Assembly: GCA_002698965.1 (NCBI GenBank)
Contig: PAAT01000172.1
Location: 1 to 35,894, forward strand
Length of the DNA: 35,894 bases
Direction: 5' to 3'
From: Rhodopirellula sp.
GTDB taxonomy: Bacteria; Planctomycetota; Planctomycetia; Pirellulales; Pirellulaceae
Made by a program: the position numbers and the translations under genes. This document shows positions 1-7,463 of this stretch, in pieces. Position 1 is the first letter of the stretch. Every line of letters begins with the position of its first letter. The notes below the pieces were generated by a model. The model saw only the letters and a list, made by a program, of their open reading frames with translations. It made no database searches and was not told the DNA's origin.

Positions 1-132
1 GAAAAAGATCAGAAACTTGTTTGGCTGATTACCGACGACCCTTTAAAAGCCGGTAACAAGATTATCCTATTGACAACGCGCAAGGCTGCCGAAACTAAAC
101 AATACACTCTTCCTTCTGTTTTCGTAGAATAA
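1..132 (+). CDS. C-terminal end of an unidentified protein (partial)
   Basis: An open frame runs from the first base of the window to a TAA at 130-132 and encodes the last 43 residues of a protein whose start lies outside. The visible part (VWLITDDPLKAGNKIILLTTR in its middle, split across hydrophobic and charged stretches) has no motif I recognise. The next gene starts 72 bp downstream on the same strand, so the two could share a transcript. It could equally be an unrelated upstream gene; function cannot be assigned from this fragment. Confidence 0.6.
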   Translation, partial: EKDQKLVWLITDDPLKAGNKIILLTTRKAAETKQYTLPSVFVE

Positions 133-204
133 TGAGAAGAAACAAACAGTACTGACAAGTCTTGAACTTGTCAAAAGTCCACGAATCAACGTGACGGGGA
201 TTCC

Positions 205-2178
205 ATGCAGCCCTTTTCAATTCAGTGCGTCACCTGCAAATCAAAACTGACGGTAAGTAAGCCGGCATTGCTTGGGCAAATCCTCGTCTGCCCTAAATGC
301 AATAGCATGGTACAAATCCCGGAAAGCCATCCTTCAGAAACTGAAATTCTTGCTCCGGCTTCAGATAGTCCTGAAGTTTCCATCGCTCAACAACACGACG
401 ACCACACCGATACGGTAGAAGATTTCGGCTACACTGCTAACCAAATTTCCGCGGGAAGTACAAATAGCCCCAACCACCAGGATGCAAGCAATCATACCTC
501 TCCCGGTTCTGACAAGGCATCTCCGTCTGTCGTCGACTCCAATGATTCTTTCAACCAAGGAACCTTATCCGACTGGGCCGACACCTCGGCCACTGGGAAA
601 CATAAAAAACTTCTTGCTATCTTTTCATGCATCTCCGCCTTAATCCTCATTGGCGTCATTATCACCTTCAGCCTCACAGGTGAGAAGGCTTCCGAAACCG
701 CGATCAACAACCAAGACAATTCACAAGTTCAGAACAACCAGCCTGAACAAAAAGGGCCCGCTGAAGAGGACGTCTCAACTCAAGCAAAAGAGCCAAACGA
801 AGCTAAGACTACTTCGGATGAGACCAGCAACGAAGATACGGTGGATCCAGAAACCGAGGAGCAGGATTCAGAAACGCCAACGAATCCCAAAACACCTAGC
901 AAACTGGAAGAGAATACAATCCAGGTATCTGACGAACCCGAAAATCCTCTGCCTGTAGCACCCGAAGGACTCATCCCTGAAACGCCAAACAATCCGGGCA
1001 ACGATGACATGCCTGAGGATTTGAATTCTGTGATTGATGACTTGGCACCGTTTCTAAACAACGCCCCGATTGATGTCGCAGATGCAGCTCCAGTGGCTAA
1101 ACTTCCCATGACTAACAACGATACACCCCGCGCACCAGCAACTCCGGTGAACATCGAGGGAGGCCTTAGTTTCACAGTACCTGAGATGGATATTGCGAAT
1201 CCAATACCACTCAATCAGTTTCTAGACTTTTTGGGAACACTGGGAAATATTCCATTCACATTCGATTTTGAGTCACTGGAATTGGCTAATTTAAGTCATA
1301 CCGCCGGAGTGAAACATAACTCGTCCAACCAAACCATTGAAAAAATATTAATGGCTGTCCTCAATCCGTTACAAATGGCTCATCAAATTGAAGACGGACA
1401 TGTCTTGATTTCGGCAAAATCTCATACGGACCCAACGATTAACACGATTGTCTACAAGCAAGATCTTGTCGACACTCTAAAAGACGAGGAAACCGCTGCT
1501 ACTCTGAGTGACATTATCAACACCTTGCTAACAACAGCCGATTCGCAAATAGCCAAGCCAATTGCCGATGACGAAACCGGGGAGATCTTCCATCTCGAGA
1601 TTTCCGGGAATAACCGCACTCAGGATAAAGTACGGCAACTGCTAGCGAGGATTGCTGATCCGGTAACAGGCACTGGTTCCTACGAATCGCGTTCGTGGAC
1701 TCAATATCAAAAGACACTCACGATGGATTTCAGTAATGGAGCACCGCTGTTACAAGTTTTGATTTATCTCAACTCCAACTCTGAATTGCAGCTTCAGGCC
1801 AACTGGAAAAACATTTGGCAATCAGGCTGGACACCTAAGAGTCAGGTCAAGATTGCCACTGCAGACGCCTCTCTACAGGATTGTCTTGAGAAAACTCTGG
1901 GAAAGACCGGTCTGTCGTATATTGCCCGAGCAAATGGGGTGCTCGAAATCACGACAGCTGAACATGCATTAGCCGCTAACCAGATTGGGCTTTACGACAT
2001 CAGTAAAATGCCTGTTACCAAAAGAGATGCCCTAGTAAATACTCTCAATCAACTAACCAAAGAAGAAGAAAATGACATTTCTATCCGGCTAATTGAAGCA
2101 TTACCCGACGGCCGCCTTGGGCTCTCAGCACCAGCCGCCATTCATCGGCTCGTTGCCAAGCAGTTGAAAGAGAAGTGA
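205..2178 (+). CDS. Zinc-ribbon, single-TM protein with two STN-like domains
   Basis: 657 residues. The N-terminus has a four-cysteine zinc ribbon (CVTCKSKL, then CPKCNSMVQIP, residues 8-33) of the kind planctomycetes put on many large proteins. One hydrophobic segment lies at about 136-157. A long acidic, Pro/Asn/Glu-rich linker follows to about residue 325. Two segments (about 333-402 and 505-595) resemble the secretin/TonB short N-terminal (STN) fold: a LNQFLDFLGTLGNIPFTFD-like start, an amphipathic helix with LNPL, and a closing strand HVLIS or VLEIT. The expected topology is ribbon in the cytoplasm and STN-like modules outside the inner membrane. No secretin pore domain is present, so it may be an adaptor rather than a channel. 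The ATG at 205 follows a GACGGGGA sequence. It ends 4 bp from a convergent gene. The STN call is a by-eye resemblance. Confidence 0.75.
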   Translation: MQPFSIQCVTCKSKLTVSKPALLGQILVCPKCNSMVQIPESHPSETEILAPASDSPEVSIAQQHDDHTDTVEDFGYTANQISAGSTNSPNHQDASNHTSPGSDKASPSVVDSNDSFNQGTLSDWADTSATGKHKKLLAIFSCISALILIGVIITFSLTGEKASETAINNQDNSQVQNNQPEQKGPAEEDVSTQAKEPNEAKTTSDETSNEDTVDPETEEQDSETPTNPKTPSKLEENTIQVSDEPENPLPVAPEGLIPETPNNPGNDDMPEDLNSVIDDLAPFLNNAPIDVADAAPVAKLPMTNNDTPRAPATPVNIEGGLSFTVPEMDIANPIPLNQFLDFLGTLGNIPFTFDFESLELANLSHTAGVKHNSSNQTIEKILMAVLNPLQMAHQIEDGHVLISAKSHTDPTINTIVYKQDLVDTLKDEETAATLSDIINTLLTTADSQIAKPIADDETGEIFHLEISGNNRTQDKVRQLLARIADPVTGTGSYESRSWTQYQKTLTMDFSNGAPLLQVLIYLNSNSELQLQANWKNIWQSGWTPKSQVKIATADASLQDCLEKTLGKTGLSYIARANGVLEITTAEHALAANQIGLYDISKMPVTKRDALVNTLNQLTKEEENDISIRLIEALPDGRLGLSAPAAIHRLVAKQLKEK

Positions 2179-2182
2179 GGAA

Positions 2183-2647
2183 TTACTGACTCATCGCTTC
2201 GATGGCTGCAGCACGTTCAGCAGCACTCAACTGTCCGTCTCGATTAGCATCAAAGCGATTTAATAGACGTGTTTTATCCAGCTTATCCTGCCTTTTACGC
2301 GGCTGAAAGAAAAAGCCTTCGCGACGTGGCCGATTACCGGGACGTTGCCCGGCATTAGGTCGCTGTTGAAGTGGATTTTCAGATCGCATTTGTGGAGGCT
2401 GGTTTTGTTGAGGTCGCTGCACTGGCATCCGTTGTATTGGATTATTTCCATTGCGCTGCTGGATAAACCTCTGTAATGCCTGCTGTTCATTGGGATCCAA
2501 CTGCCCGTTAGCATTCACATCAAAGCGTTGTAACAACTGGCGATATCGTTGCTGTCGTTGTTGCACATTCACAGGAGGTTGAGCTATTAACAGCTCGACA
2601 CAGACTACAAAAAACAAGAATACGGTGAGGATAGATATGTTTCTCAT
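2183..2647 (-). CDS. Secreted EF-hand protein
   Basis: 154 residues. It begins with a signal peptide (hydrophobic core at about 4-21, likely cleaved near AQP). Two calcium-binding EF-hand loops are visible: DVNANGQLDPNE at 43-54 and DANRDGQLSAAE at 133-144, both with the Asp at position 1, Asn/Asp at 3 and 5, and Glu at 12. The centre is Gln/Arg/Pro/Asn-rich low-complexity sequence. It is expected in the periplasm or outside the cell, where Ca2+ may structure the termini. Such small EF-hand proteins are common in planctomycetes and their partners are unknown. Its stop codon lies 4 bp from the stop of the convergent upstream gene, leaving no room for a separate terminator. Confidence 0.85.
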   Translation of the reverse strand: MRNISILTVFLFFVVCVELLIAQPPVNVQQRQQRYRQLLQRFDVNANGQLDPNEQQALQRFIQQRNGNNPIQRMPVQRPQQNQPPQMRSENPLQQRPNAGQRPGNRPRREGFFFQPRKRQDKLDKTRLLNRFDANRDGQLSAAERAAAIEAMSQ

Positions 2648-2815
2648 AATTCTTTTTGGCTTAATACTTGAACGTTGCTTCCAATGTTTTATTAAACAGC
2701 CCGAGCATATGAAAGGTTTCGGGTAAGATTTATTATATCGGCCAGAATCACCGAAACACTTGTTGATAACCTGAGTTTAATAACCATTCAGGGGCACCAC
2801 AGAGAACTAAAACCC

Positions 2816-4396
2816 ATGATCACGCGTATGCTGAAACTCGCCGTTGTCAGCCTGCTATTACTCTTCGCAGGGATTAATACTTCGTACAGCCAGTCCGTAC
2901 TGGAAGTCGCGGCGGAAGTCGATCGATTGATTGATCAGCAGACCCAGCCGTCCTCAAATAAGATCTGTAGTGATGAGATTTACCTACGTCGTCTGTTTTT
3001 GGATATCACGGGAAAAACTCCAACATTAGACGACATTCTTGTCTTCAATCTGGAAACTCATCCCGAAAAACGAACCAAGGTAGCCGAAGTATTACTTCAG
3101 GATCCGGATTACGGAGCCAATTGGGGAAGATTCTGGCGCGATGTGATTTATTATCGTCGCAGTAATGACCAGATACTGCTGGGAGCTTCCATTGCTGAAG
3201 ACTACTTCCAAGACACACTTAACACCAACACGCCATGGGATCAGTTCGCAACCGACTTGATTACTGCTCTGGGCGATATTCGTCAAGACGGAAGGACGGC
3301 TTTAATCGCCGCGCAACAGGGACGTCCCGAAGAAACTGTGTCAGAGATATCCCGCATCTTTCTTGGAATTCAAATTCAATGCGCGCAATGTCACGACCAT
3401 CCCACAGATCGCTGGAAACAAGAACAGTTTCATGAACTGGCCGCATTCTTTCCACGCGTCGCCGTAAGACCTCAAATGGAACCGCGAACTTTTCTCGTAT
3501 ACGCGGTCGATCGAATTCGGTTTCAACCACGCACAAACAACAATCGCTTTGTCGGCACGTTAGAACACCGCATGCCAAACTTTGAAGATCCTGCCACACC
3601 CGGTCCCGAAGTCACGCCCAAATTCTTTATCAACGATCAGCAACTACCTCTCGGTACAACCGATATGGACCGAAGAATCACGCTGGCGAAATGGGTTACC
3701 TCCCCGGACAATCCATGGTTTGCCAAGGCGGCAGTCAATCGAATGTGGTCGGAACTGGTAGGTGAAGGTTTTCACGAACCTGTAGACGACATGGGACCCG
3801 ACCGTGAAGCCATTGCGCCGGCAGCCTTTGACTATTTAGCCGACAAATTCATTGAGTCCGGCTACGACATGAAATGGCTCGTCGCCACAATTGTCTCTAC
3901 TCAACATTACCAACTGGAAAGTCAGGATCGACGTCTATACGATCAATTACCATTTCAAGCAAACACCGTTCAACCTTTAAGGTCTGACCAACTAATGGAT
4001 GCCATTCTCAATACCCTTCAATTCCCTGAATTACCCGAACGAGCTGAGCTAGGAATTCGTCGTCAGTTCACAGAGACTTTTGGATATGATCCTAACAGTC
4101 TTCGTGAAGAAGTAGCTGGCACGATTCCACAAGCGCTCATGCTAATGAATGCCGAAGCAATCCATCGTCAGATAACAGCAAGGTCAGGCACAATGCTAGG
4201 AAACCTGCTTTCCGAAGTCAGCAATAATCGTCAGGCAGTGCAGGAACTTTACCTCAAAACTCTTTCGCGTCGCCCGAATCGCAAGGAGCTGGCAACGAAC
4301 CTTGAATACATACAACAGGTTGGGAACCGAGGCGAAGCATTTGAGGACATCTTCTGGGCTTTGATTAATACCTCTGAATTCAAAACTCGCAACTAA
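2816..4396 (+). CDS. DUF1549/DUF1553 domain protein (planctomycete PSD family)
   Basis: 526 residues with an N-terminal signal peptide (about 1-26). The DUF1549 half contains the family hallmark CAQCHDHP (C189, C192, H193), a CXXCH sequence that looks like a haem-c or metal site, followed by DRWKQEQFHELAAFF. The DUF1553 half starts near ITLAKWVTSPDNPWFAKAA and includes NRMWSELVGEGFHEP. These proteins are exported, very numerous in planctomycetes and nearly always paired with a DUF1501 protein, as here (46 bp downstream). A role in degrading complex or sulfated polymers is often proposed but not demonstrated. This copy lacks the N-terminal cytochrome and LamG domains found in larger relatives, so it is the short form. 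The start ATG precedes a plausible signal sequence. Confidence 0.9.
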   Translation: MITRMLKLAVVSLLLLFAGINTSYSQSVLEVAAEVDRLIDQQTQPSSNKICSDEIYLRRLFLDITGKTPTLDDILVFNLETHPEKRTKVAEVLLQDPDYGANWGRFWRDVIYYRRSNDQILLGASIAEDYFQDTLNTNTPWDQFATDLITALGDIRQDGRTALIAAQQGRPEETVSEISRIFLGIQIQCAQCHDHPTDRWKQEQFHELAAFFPRVAVRPQMEPRTFLVYAVDRIRFQPRTNNNRFVGTLEHRMPNFEDPATPGPEVTPKFFINDQQLPLGTTDMDRRITLAKWVTSPDNPWFAKAAVNRMWSELVGEGFHEPVDDMGPDREAIAPAAFDYLADKFIESGYDMKWLVATIVSTQHYQLESQDRRLYDQLPFQANTVQPLRSDQLMDAILNTLQFPELPERAELGIRRQFTETFGYDPNSLREEVAGTIPQALMLMNAEAIHRQITARSGTMLGNLLSEVSNNRQAVQELYLKTLSRRPNRKELATNLEYIQQVGNRGEAFEDIFWALINTSEFKTRN

Positions 4397-4442
4397 TAAC
4401 CAAATATTCACCGGGGCACTACAACGGAGGCAGAACAACCCC

Positions 4443-5690
4443 ATGTCGACATCAAAACTAAATCGCCGAGAACTATTTCAACGCGCCGCGTTCGGAGCAA
4501 CGGCAATTAGTGCATGGCAGGCTAACATTATCGGACAGGCAACCACGATGCAGGCCAACGCAACGTCTTGTATCCTGCTCTGGATGGGAGGGGCTCCAAG
4601 CCAACTCGACACCTGGGACCCTAAACCTGGTACAGCGAACGCTGGTGCTGCACAAGCCGCACCAACGGCATTGACCGGCGTTCAGATCAGTGACCGTTTG
4701 CCGGAAACCGCTAAAGCGATGAAAGACATTTGTCTACTTCGCGGAATGCATGGTCCGGAAGGAAGTCACCCACGTGCCTCGTATTGGGCTCAAACCGGTT
4801 ACCTTCCCTCGGCAAGTATTAAACATCCTACAATCGGTTCTCACGTTTCGCATCATATCGGGAATCCAAATGCTGATTTACCGTCGTTCGTCCGTATCGG
4901 AGGAGGGCGGAATCTGACTGGGGCAGGGCTATTGGGAGTGGATCACGATCCCTTCAAGATCACAAATCCGAACCAGAAGCCGGCTAATACCCAAATTCCG
5001 ACCACCAAACCAAGATTTACCCGGCGGCTAAGCTTACTTGAACAACTCGAAGAGGACAGCAGTCGTACGGGAGCCGAACACTGGACAAAAGCCAACCGCA
5101 AGGTCTATGGAAAAGCAACTCGCATGATCACGAGTCCACTAATGGAAGCCTTTGACCTGCAACAGGAAAACGTGGCCAGTCGAGAATCTTACGGAGAAGG
5201 AAATTTCGCAGCCGGCTGCCTCATGGCTCGCCGATTGATCGAATCCGGTGTAACGTTTGTCGAAGTCACTTCTGGCAACTGGGACACACACTTTGACAAC
5301 TATGAACGTACAACCGATCTGTGCAGACAAGTCGACCGCCCCTATGCACGTCTTCTGGAAGACCTAAAAGACCGAGGATTACTCGACACGACGCTGGTCA
5401 TTTGGATGGGTGAATTCGGCCGCACGCCTCGAATCAACGCCCGAGGAGGCCGTGATCACTTTCCTCGGGCGTACAGTGTTGCGTTAGCAGGCTGTGGAGT
5501 GCGCGGTGGTCAGGTAATCGGCCGCACAAGTGAATCTGGCGAAGAGATCCTAGAGGGTAAGAACTCGGTACCAAATCTACTCACTACAATCTATGACAAA
5601 TTAGGTATCGACGCGTTTCATGAAAACATGAGCAGCGTCGGACGCCCAATCCGTGTTGTGGAGAATGGAGCTCTGATCGACGATATCTAA
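4443..5690 (+). CDS. DUF1501 family protein (exported, alkaline-phosphatase-superfamily-like)
   Basis: 415 residues, starting after a strong ribosome-binding site (GGAGG about 13 bases upstream). The N-terminus carries a twin-arginine-like motif (NRREL, residues 7-11) followed by a weakly hydrophobic stretch, suggesting Tat export. Conserved family blocks: LLWMGGAPSQLDTWDPKPG, the HPRASYW region, EVTSGNWDTHFDNY, and WMGEFGRTPRINARGGRDHF, whose Asp/His residues resemble the metal centre of the sulfatase/alkaline phosphatase superfamily. It forms a two-gene unit with the preceding DUF1549/DUF1553 gene, the standard planctomycete arrangement; substrates are unknown. Its TAA interleaves with the TAG of the convergent aroF gene (4 bp overlap). 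Confidence 0.9.
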   Translation: MSTSKLNRRELFQRAAFGATAISAWQANIIGQATTMQANATSCILLWMGGAPSQLDTWDPKPGTANAGAAQAAPTALTGVQISDRLPETAKAMKDICLLRGMHGPEGSHPRASYWAQTGYLPSASIKHPTIGSHVSHHIGNPNADLPSFVRIGGGRNLTGAGLLGVDHDPFKITNPNQKPANTQIPTTKPRFTRRLSLLEQLEEDSSRTGAEHWTKANRKVYGKATRMITSPLMEAFDLQQENVASRESYGEGNFAAGCLMARRLIESGVTFVEVTSGNWDTHFDNYERTTDLCRQVDRPYARLLEDLKDRGLLDTTLVIWMGEFGRTPRINARGGRDHFPRAYSVALAGCGVRGGQVIGRTSESGEEILEGKNSVPNLLTTIYDKLGIDAFHENMSSVGRPIRVVENGALIDDI

Positions 5691-6700
5691 ATCGACTTAC
5701 CTATTGCGCCGGCCACTGTTTTGCATCGACTAATGGTTTCTTCAAATTGCTCAGGCGTTAGGGACTGGTAACCATCACTCATCGCCTCCGGTGGATTCGG
5801 ATGCATTTCGATGATTAATCCATCCGCACCGGCGGCAACGGCAGCAACAGCCATATCCGGCACCATGTAAGCATGCCCCGTCCCATGACTAGGATCGATT
5901 ACGACTGGCAAGTGAGTCTTGTGATGCAGATAAGTAACCGATGCCAAGGGAAGGGTAAAACGAGTATGTGATTCAAAAGTTCGAATACCTCGTTCACAAA
6001 GCATGACGTTTGGATTGCCTTCATTGAGGATATACTCGGCAGCCAGAAGGAACTCGTCCATCGTTGCCGAGGCGCCGCGTTTTAACATGACTGCTTTATC
6101 CGTATTCCCAACGGCTTCCAGCAGACGGTAATTCTGCATGTTACGAGCCCCAATCTGCAACACATCCGCGTAATTCGCAACCAGATCAACATCATCTGTC
6201 GCCAGAACTTCGGTCACGACTGCCAGACCGGTTTCTTCTCTCGCCGCAGCCAGAATCTTCAGGCCTTCTTCTTTCATCCCTTGGAAACTGTACGGGCTTG
6301 TACGAGGCTTAAATGCTCCACCTCGAAGTGCTGTCGCTCCGGCAGCTTTCACGACTCGGGCCGAATTCATTAGTTGTTCTTCTGACTCGACACTACACGG
6401 ACCTCCAATAATACCAATTTTAGGTCCACCAACCGACAGACTGCCAACGGTAACGACCGTCGGTTCAGGTTTCACTTCCAAACTAGCGACCTTATAGGGA
6501 GCCAGAATAGGCATTACTTCCTCAACGCCGTCCCCAGATTCCAGGGCTTCTTTCATCTCCTCGCGTTTTTCACCTATGGCCGCCACTACCGTACGCTCAG
6601 TCCCCTCAATGATATGAGCTTTAAGACCCAGTGCCTTGATGCGTTCAACAGTTTCAGCGATTTCCTGGGAGCTGGCACCATTTTTCATAACGACGATCAT
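5687..6700 (-). CDS. aroF: 3-deoxy-7-phosphoheptulonate (DAHP) synthase, type I-beta
   Basis: Catalyses the first step of the shikimate pathway: phosphoenolpyruvate plus erythrose 4-phosphate to DAHP. 337 residues. An N-terminal ferredoxin-like regulatory domain (about 1-70, starting MIVVMKNGAS) is fused to the TIM barrel. Catalytic-barrel hallmarks: GPCSVES (about 100), LRGGAFKPRTSPYSFQG, QIGARNMQNYRLL, LKRGASATMDEFL, CERGIRTFE, and IDPSHGTGH with the metal-binding region near the C-terminus (EMHPNPP). This is the Bacillus/Thermotoga-type enzyme without fused chorismate mutase. It appears to be transcribed alone: a minus-strand -10 element, a Phe/Trp-rich leader ORF and an intrinsic terminator lie between the cupin gene and this start, implying attenuation by aromatic amino-acid supply. 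The ATG at 6700 follows AGGGA. Confidence 0.95.
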   Translation of the reverse strand: MIVVMKNGASSQEIAETVERIKALGLKAHIIEGTERTVVAAIGEKREEMKEALESGDGVEEVMPILAPYKVASLEVKPEPTVVTVGSLSVGGPKIGIIGGPCSVESEEQLMNSARVVKAAGATALRGGAFKPRTSPYSFQGMKEEGLKILAAAREETGLAVVTEVLATDDVDLVANYADVLQIGARNMQNYRLLEAVGNTDKAVMLKRGASATMDEFLLAAEYILNEGNPNVMLCERGIRTFESHTRFTLPLASVTYLHHKTHLPVVIDPSHGTGHAYMVPDMAVAAVAAGADGLIIEMHPNPPEAMSDGYQSLTPEQFEETISRCKTVAGAIGKSI

Positions 6701-6747
6701 GACTTTATTTCCCTGTTAAATAAGTTTTTGGAGGTTTCGATTCCATT

Positions 6748-6774
6748 AAAAAACCCGACAGTTTCTGCCGGGCT
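6748..6774 (-). terminator. Intrinsic terminator in the aroF leader (strands 3:4 of the attenuator)
   Basis: Read on the minus strand, CCCGGCAG-AAA-CTGTCGGG forms an 8-bp stem (7 Watson-Crick pairs and one G-U), which extends by G-U and A-T pairs. It is followed at once by six T residues (6753-6748). It sits 47 nt before the aroF ATG and after a short Phe/Trp-rich ORF. A stem with a U tract ahead of, rather than behind, its gene points to conditional termination. The alternative reading is a simple terminator for the cupin transcript, but the overlapping antiterminator pairing argues for regulation. Confidence 0.88.
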
Positions 6775-6846
6775 GGAAAGTTTTTTCAATATGAATGGTT
6801 CGCAAACCATCAGCACATATCTCTTCCAACCCCGCGTTGCCACGGG
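6767..6846 (-). promoter_or_regulatory. Attenuator core: GNRA-capped hairpin and competing antiterminator
   Basis: On the minus strand, CCCGTG-GCAA-CGCGGG (6846-6831) forms a 6-bp stem with a GNRA tetraloop; this is strand pair 1:2 and overlaps leader codons 15-20. The downstream segment GGGTTGG (6832-6826) can instead pair over 7 contiguous positions (one G-U) with CCAGCCC (6776-6770), plus two more pairs beyond a mismatch. That removes the 5' arm of the terminator. A third small hairpin, ATGGTT-TGCG-AACCAT, sits at 6810-6795 between them. The three structures are mutually exclusive in the way classical trp/phe-type attenuators are. Pairing was done by eye; no energies were computed. Confidence 0.75.
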
Positions 6847-6890
6847 CCAGTAAAGAAAAACGACCAATGAAATGTCTGTTGCTGATTCAT
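6810..6890 (-). CDS. Aromatic amino-acid leader peptide of the aroF attenuator
   Basis: A 26-codon ORF starts at ATG 6890-6888 and stops at TGA 6812-6810. Residues 7-17 read FHWSFFFTGPW: four Phe and two Trp in eleven codons, with no Tyr. The start is preceded by TTTAGAGAT, a modest ribosome-binding site. It lies about 45 nt after a predicted transcription start and directly before the alternative hairpins and terminator upstream of aroF, where a leader peptide should sit. By analogy with the E. coli pheA and trp leaders, ribosome stalling on uncharged tRNA-Phe (codons 11-13 have the best spacing) would shift the RNA to the antiterminator. Function of the peptide itself is unlikely. Evidence is composition, position and structure. 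Confidence 0.8.
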   Translation of the reverse strand: MNQQQTFHWSFFFTGPWQRGVGRDMC

Positions 6891-6941
6891 ATCTCTAAAT
6901 AACTGTTTGACTCATCAGGCGAGCGTTCACATGTTTTGTGC

Positions 6942-6947
6942 ATTATA
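6942..6947 (-). promoter_or_regulatory. Candidate -10 element of the aroF leader promoter
   Basis: A perfect TATAAT reads on the minus strand, 42 bp downstream of the cupin stop codon and about 52 nt before the leader ORF start. I do not see a good -35 hexamer at 16-18 bp; a TTGACG is present but only 10 bp away, and a TTGCTG 20 bp away. A weak or activated promoter is possible. It would give aroF its own transcript starting near 6935. Confidence 0.45.
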
Positions 6948-6988
6948 TGAGTATCATCGTCAAAGATCAGCAATGAAACTTGAATTAA

Positions 6989-7321
6989 TTACAGATAATC
7001 TTCACGAACAGGGGTAAAGATATCAAGTGCTGTCACACCCTCCTCGCCTGCAAAACACGTATGAGGAATATTCCCCGGGATACGCCACATCTCACCCGGG
7101 TGGAGTACTCTCGTTTCTTCTCCAACCGTAAATGTAAGTTCACCAGAGATCAAAATCCCACATTGCTCGTGTTCATGCTGATGTAATTCAACAACGGCTC
7201 CTGGCTCAAATTTCACTAATGAAAGCATCATTTTCTCGCTTGCGGCCGTGTAAATATCCACTCCCGGGAAGATCTTCTTTGGTGTGCAGTCATCAGCAGA
7301 CAAAAAGTACTTAGAGGACAT
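6989..7321 (-). CDS. Small single-domain cupin protein
   Basis: 110 residues forming one cupin barrel. Metal-ligand motif 1 is seen in LHQHEHEQCG (His, His, Glu region, about residues 51-60) and motif 2 in PGNIPHTCF (His at about 86). The barrel glycines of GELTFTVGEE and HPGEMWRIPG are present. Such proteins bind a divalent metal and may be sugar or ketoacid isomerases, small dioxygenases, or ligand sensors; the sequence does not choose between these. It lies 142 bp downstream of the enolase paralogue on the same strand, separated by a hairpin, so it may or may not share that transcript. It contains no signal peptide and should be cytoplasmic. Confidence 0.85.
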   Translation of the reverse strand: MSSKYFLSADDCTPKKIFPGVDIYTAASEKMMLSLVKFEPGAVVELHQHEHEQCGILISGELTFTVGEETRVLHPGEMWRIPGNIPHTCFAGEEGVTALDIFTPVREDYL

Positions 7322-7408
7322 CAGAGTTTCTCTACGGTTAAATTCGAGTTAAGACAAGGTATTTGGGAGTAAGTGTCCAGGCAAGGTTTGATGGAAGACT
7401 AGGGGGGG

Positions 7409-7436
7409 AGTCACCTGAGCCAGAATCAGGTGATTC
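7409..7436 (-). terminator. Hairpin after the enolase-like gene
   Basis: TCACCTGA and TCAGGTGA (7411-7418 and 7426-7433) form a perfect 8-bp stem with a 7-nt loop, extendable on the minus strand by a mismatch and GGA/TCC pairs. It begins about 30 nt past the enolase-like stop codon. There is no T tract after it in either direction (a run of C follows on the minus strand), so it is a weak intrinsic terminator at best; it could be a 3'-end stabilising stem. Confidence 0.4.
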
Positions 7437-7463
7437 CGACGTTACAGCATAAAGTGCCGTGCC

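Noticed and set aside
6989..7321. Cupin as part of the aroF transcript
   Set aside because: A -10 element, leader ORF and attenuator separate them; read-through is possible but not needed to explain aroF expression.
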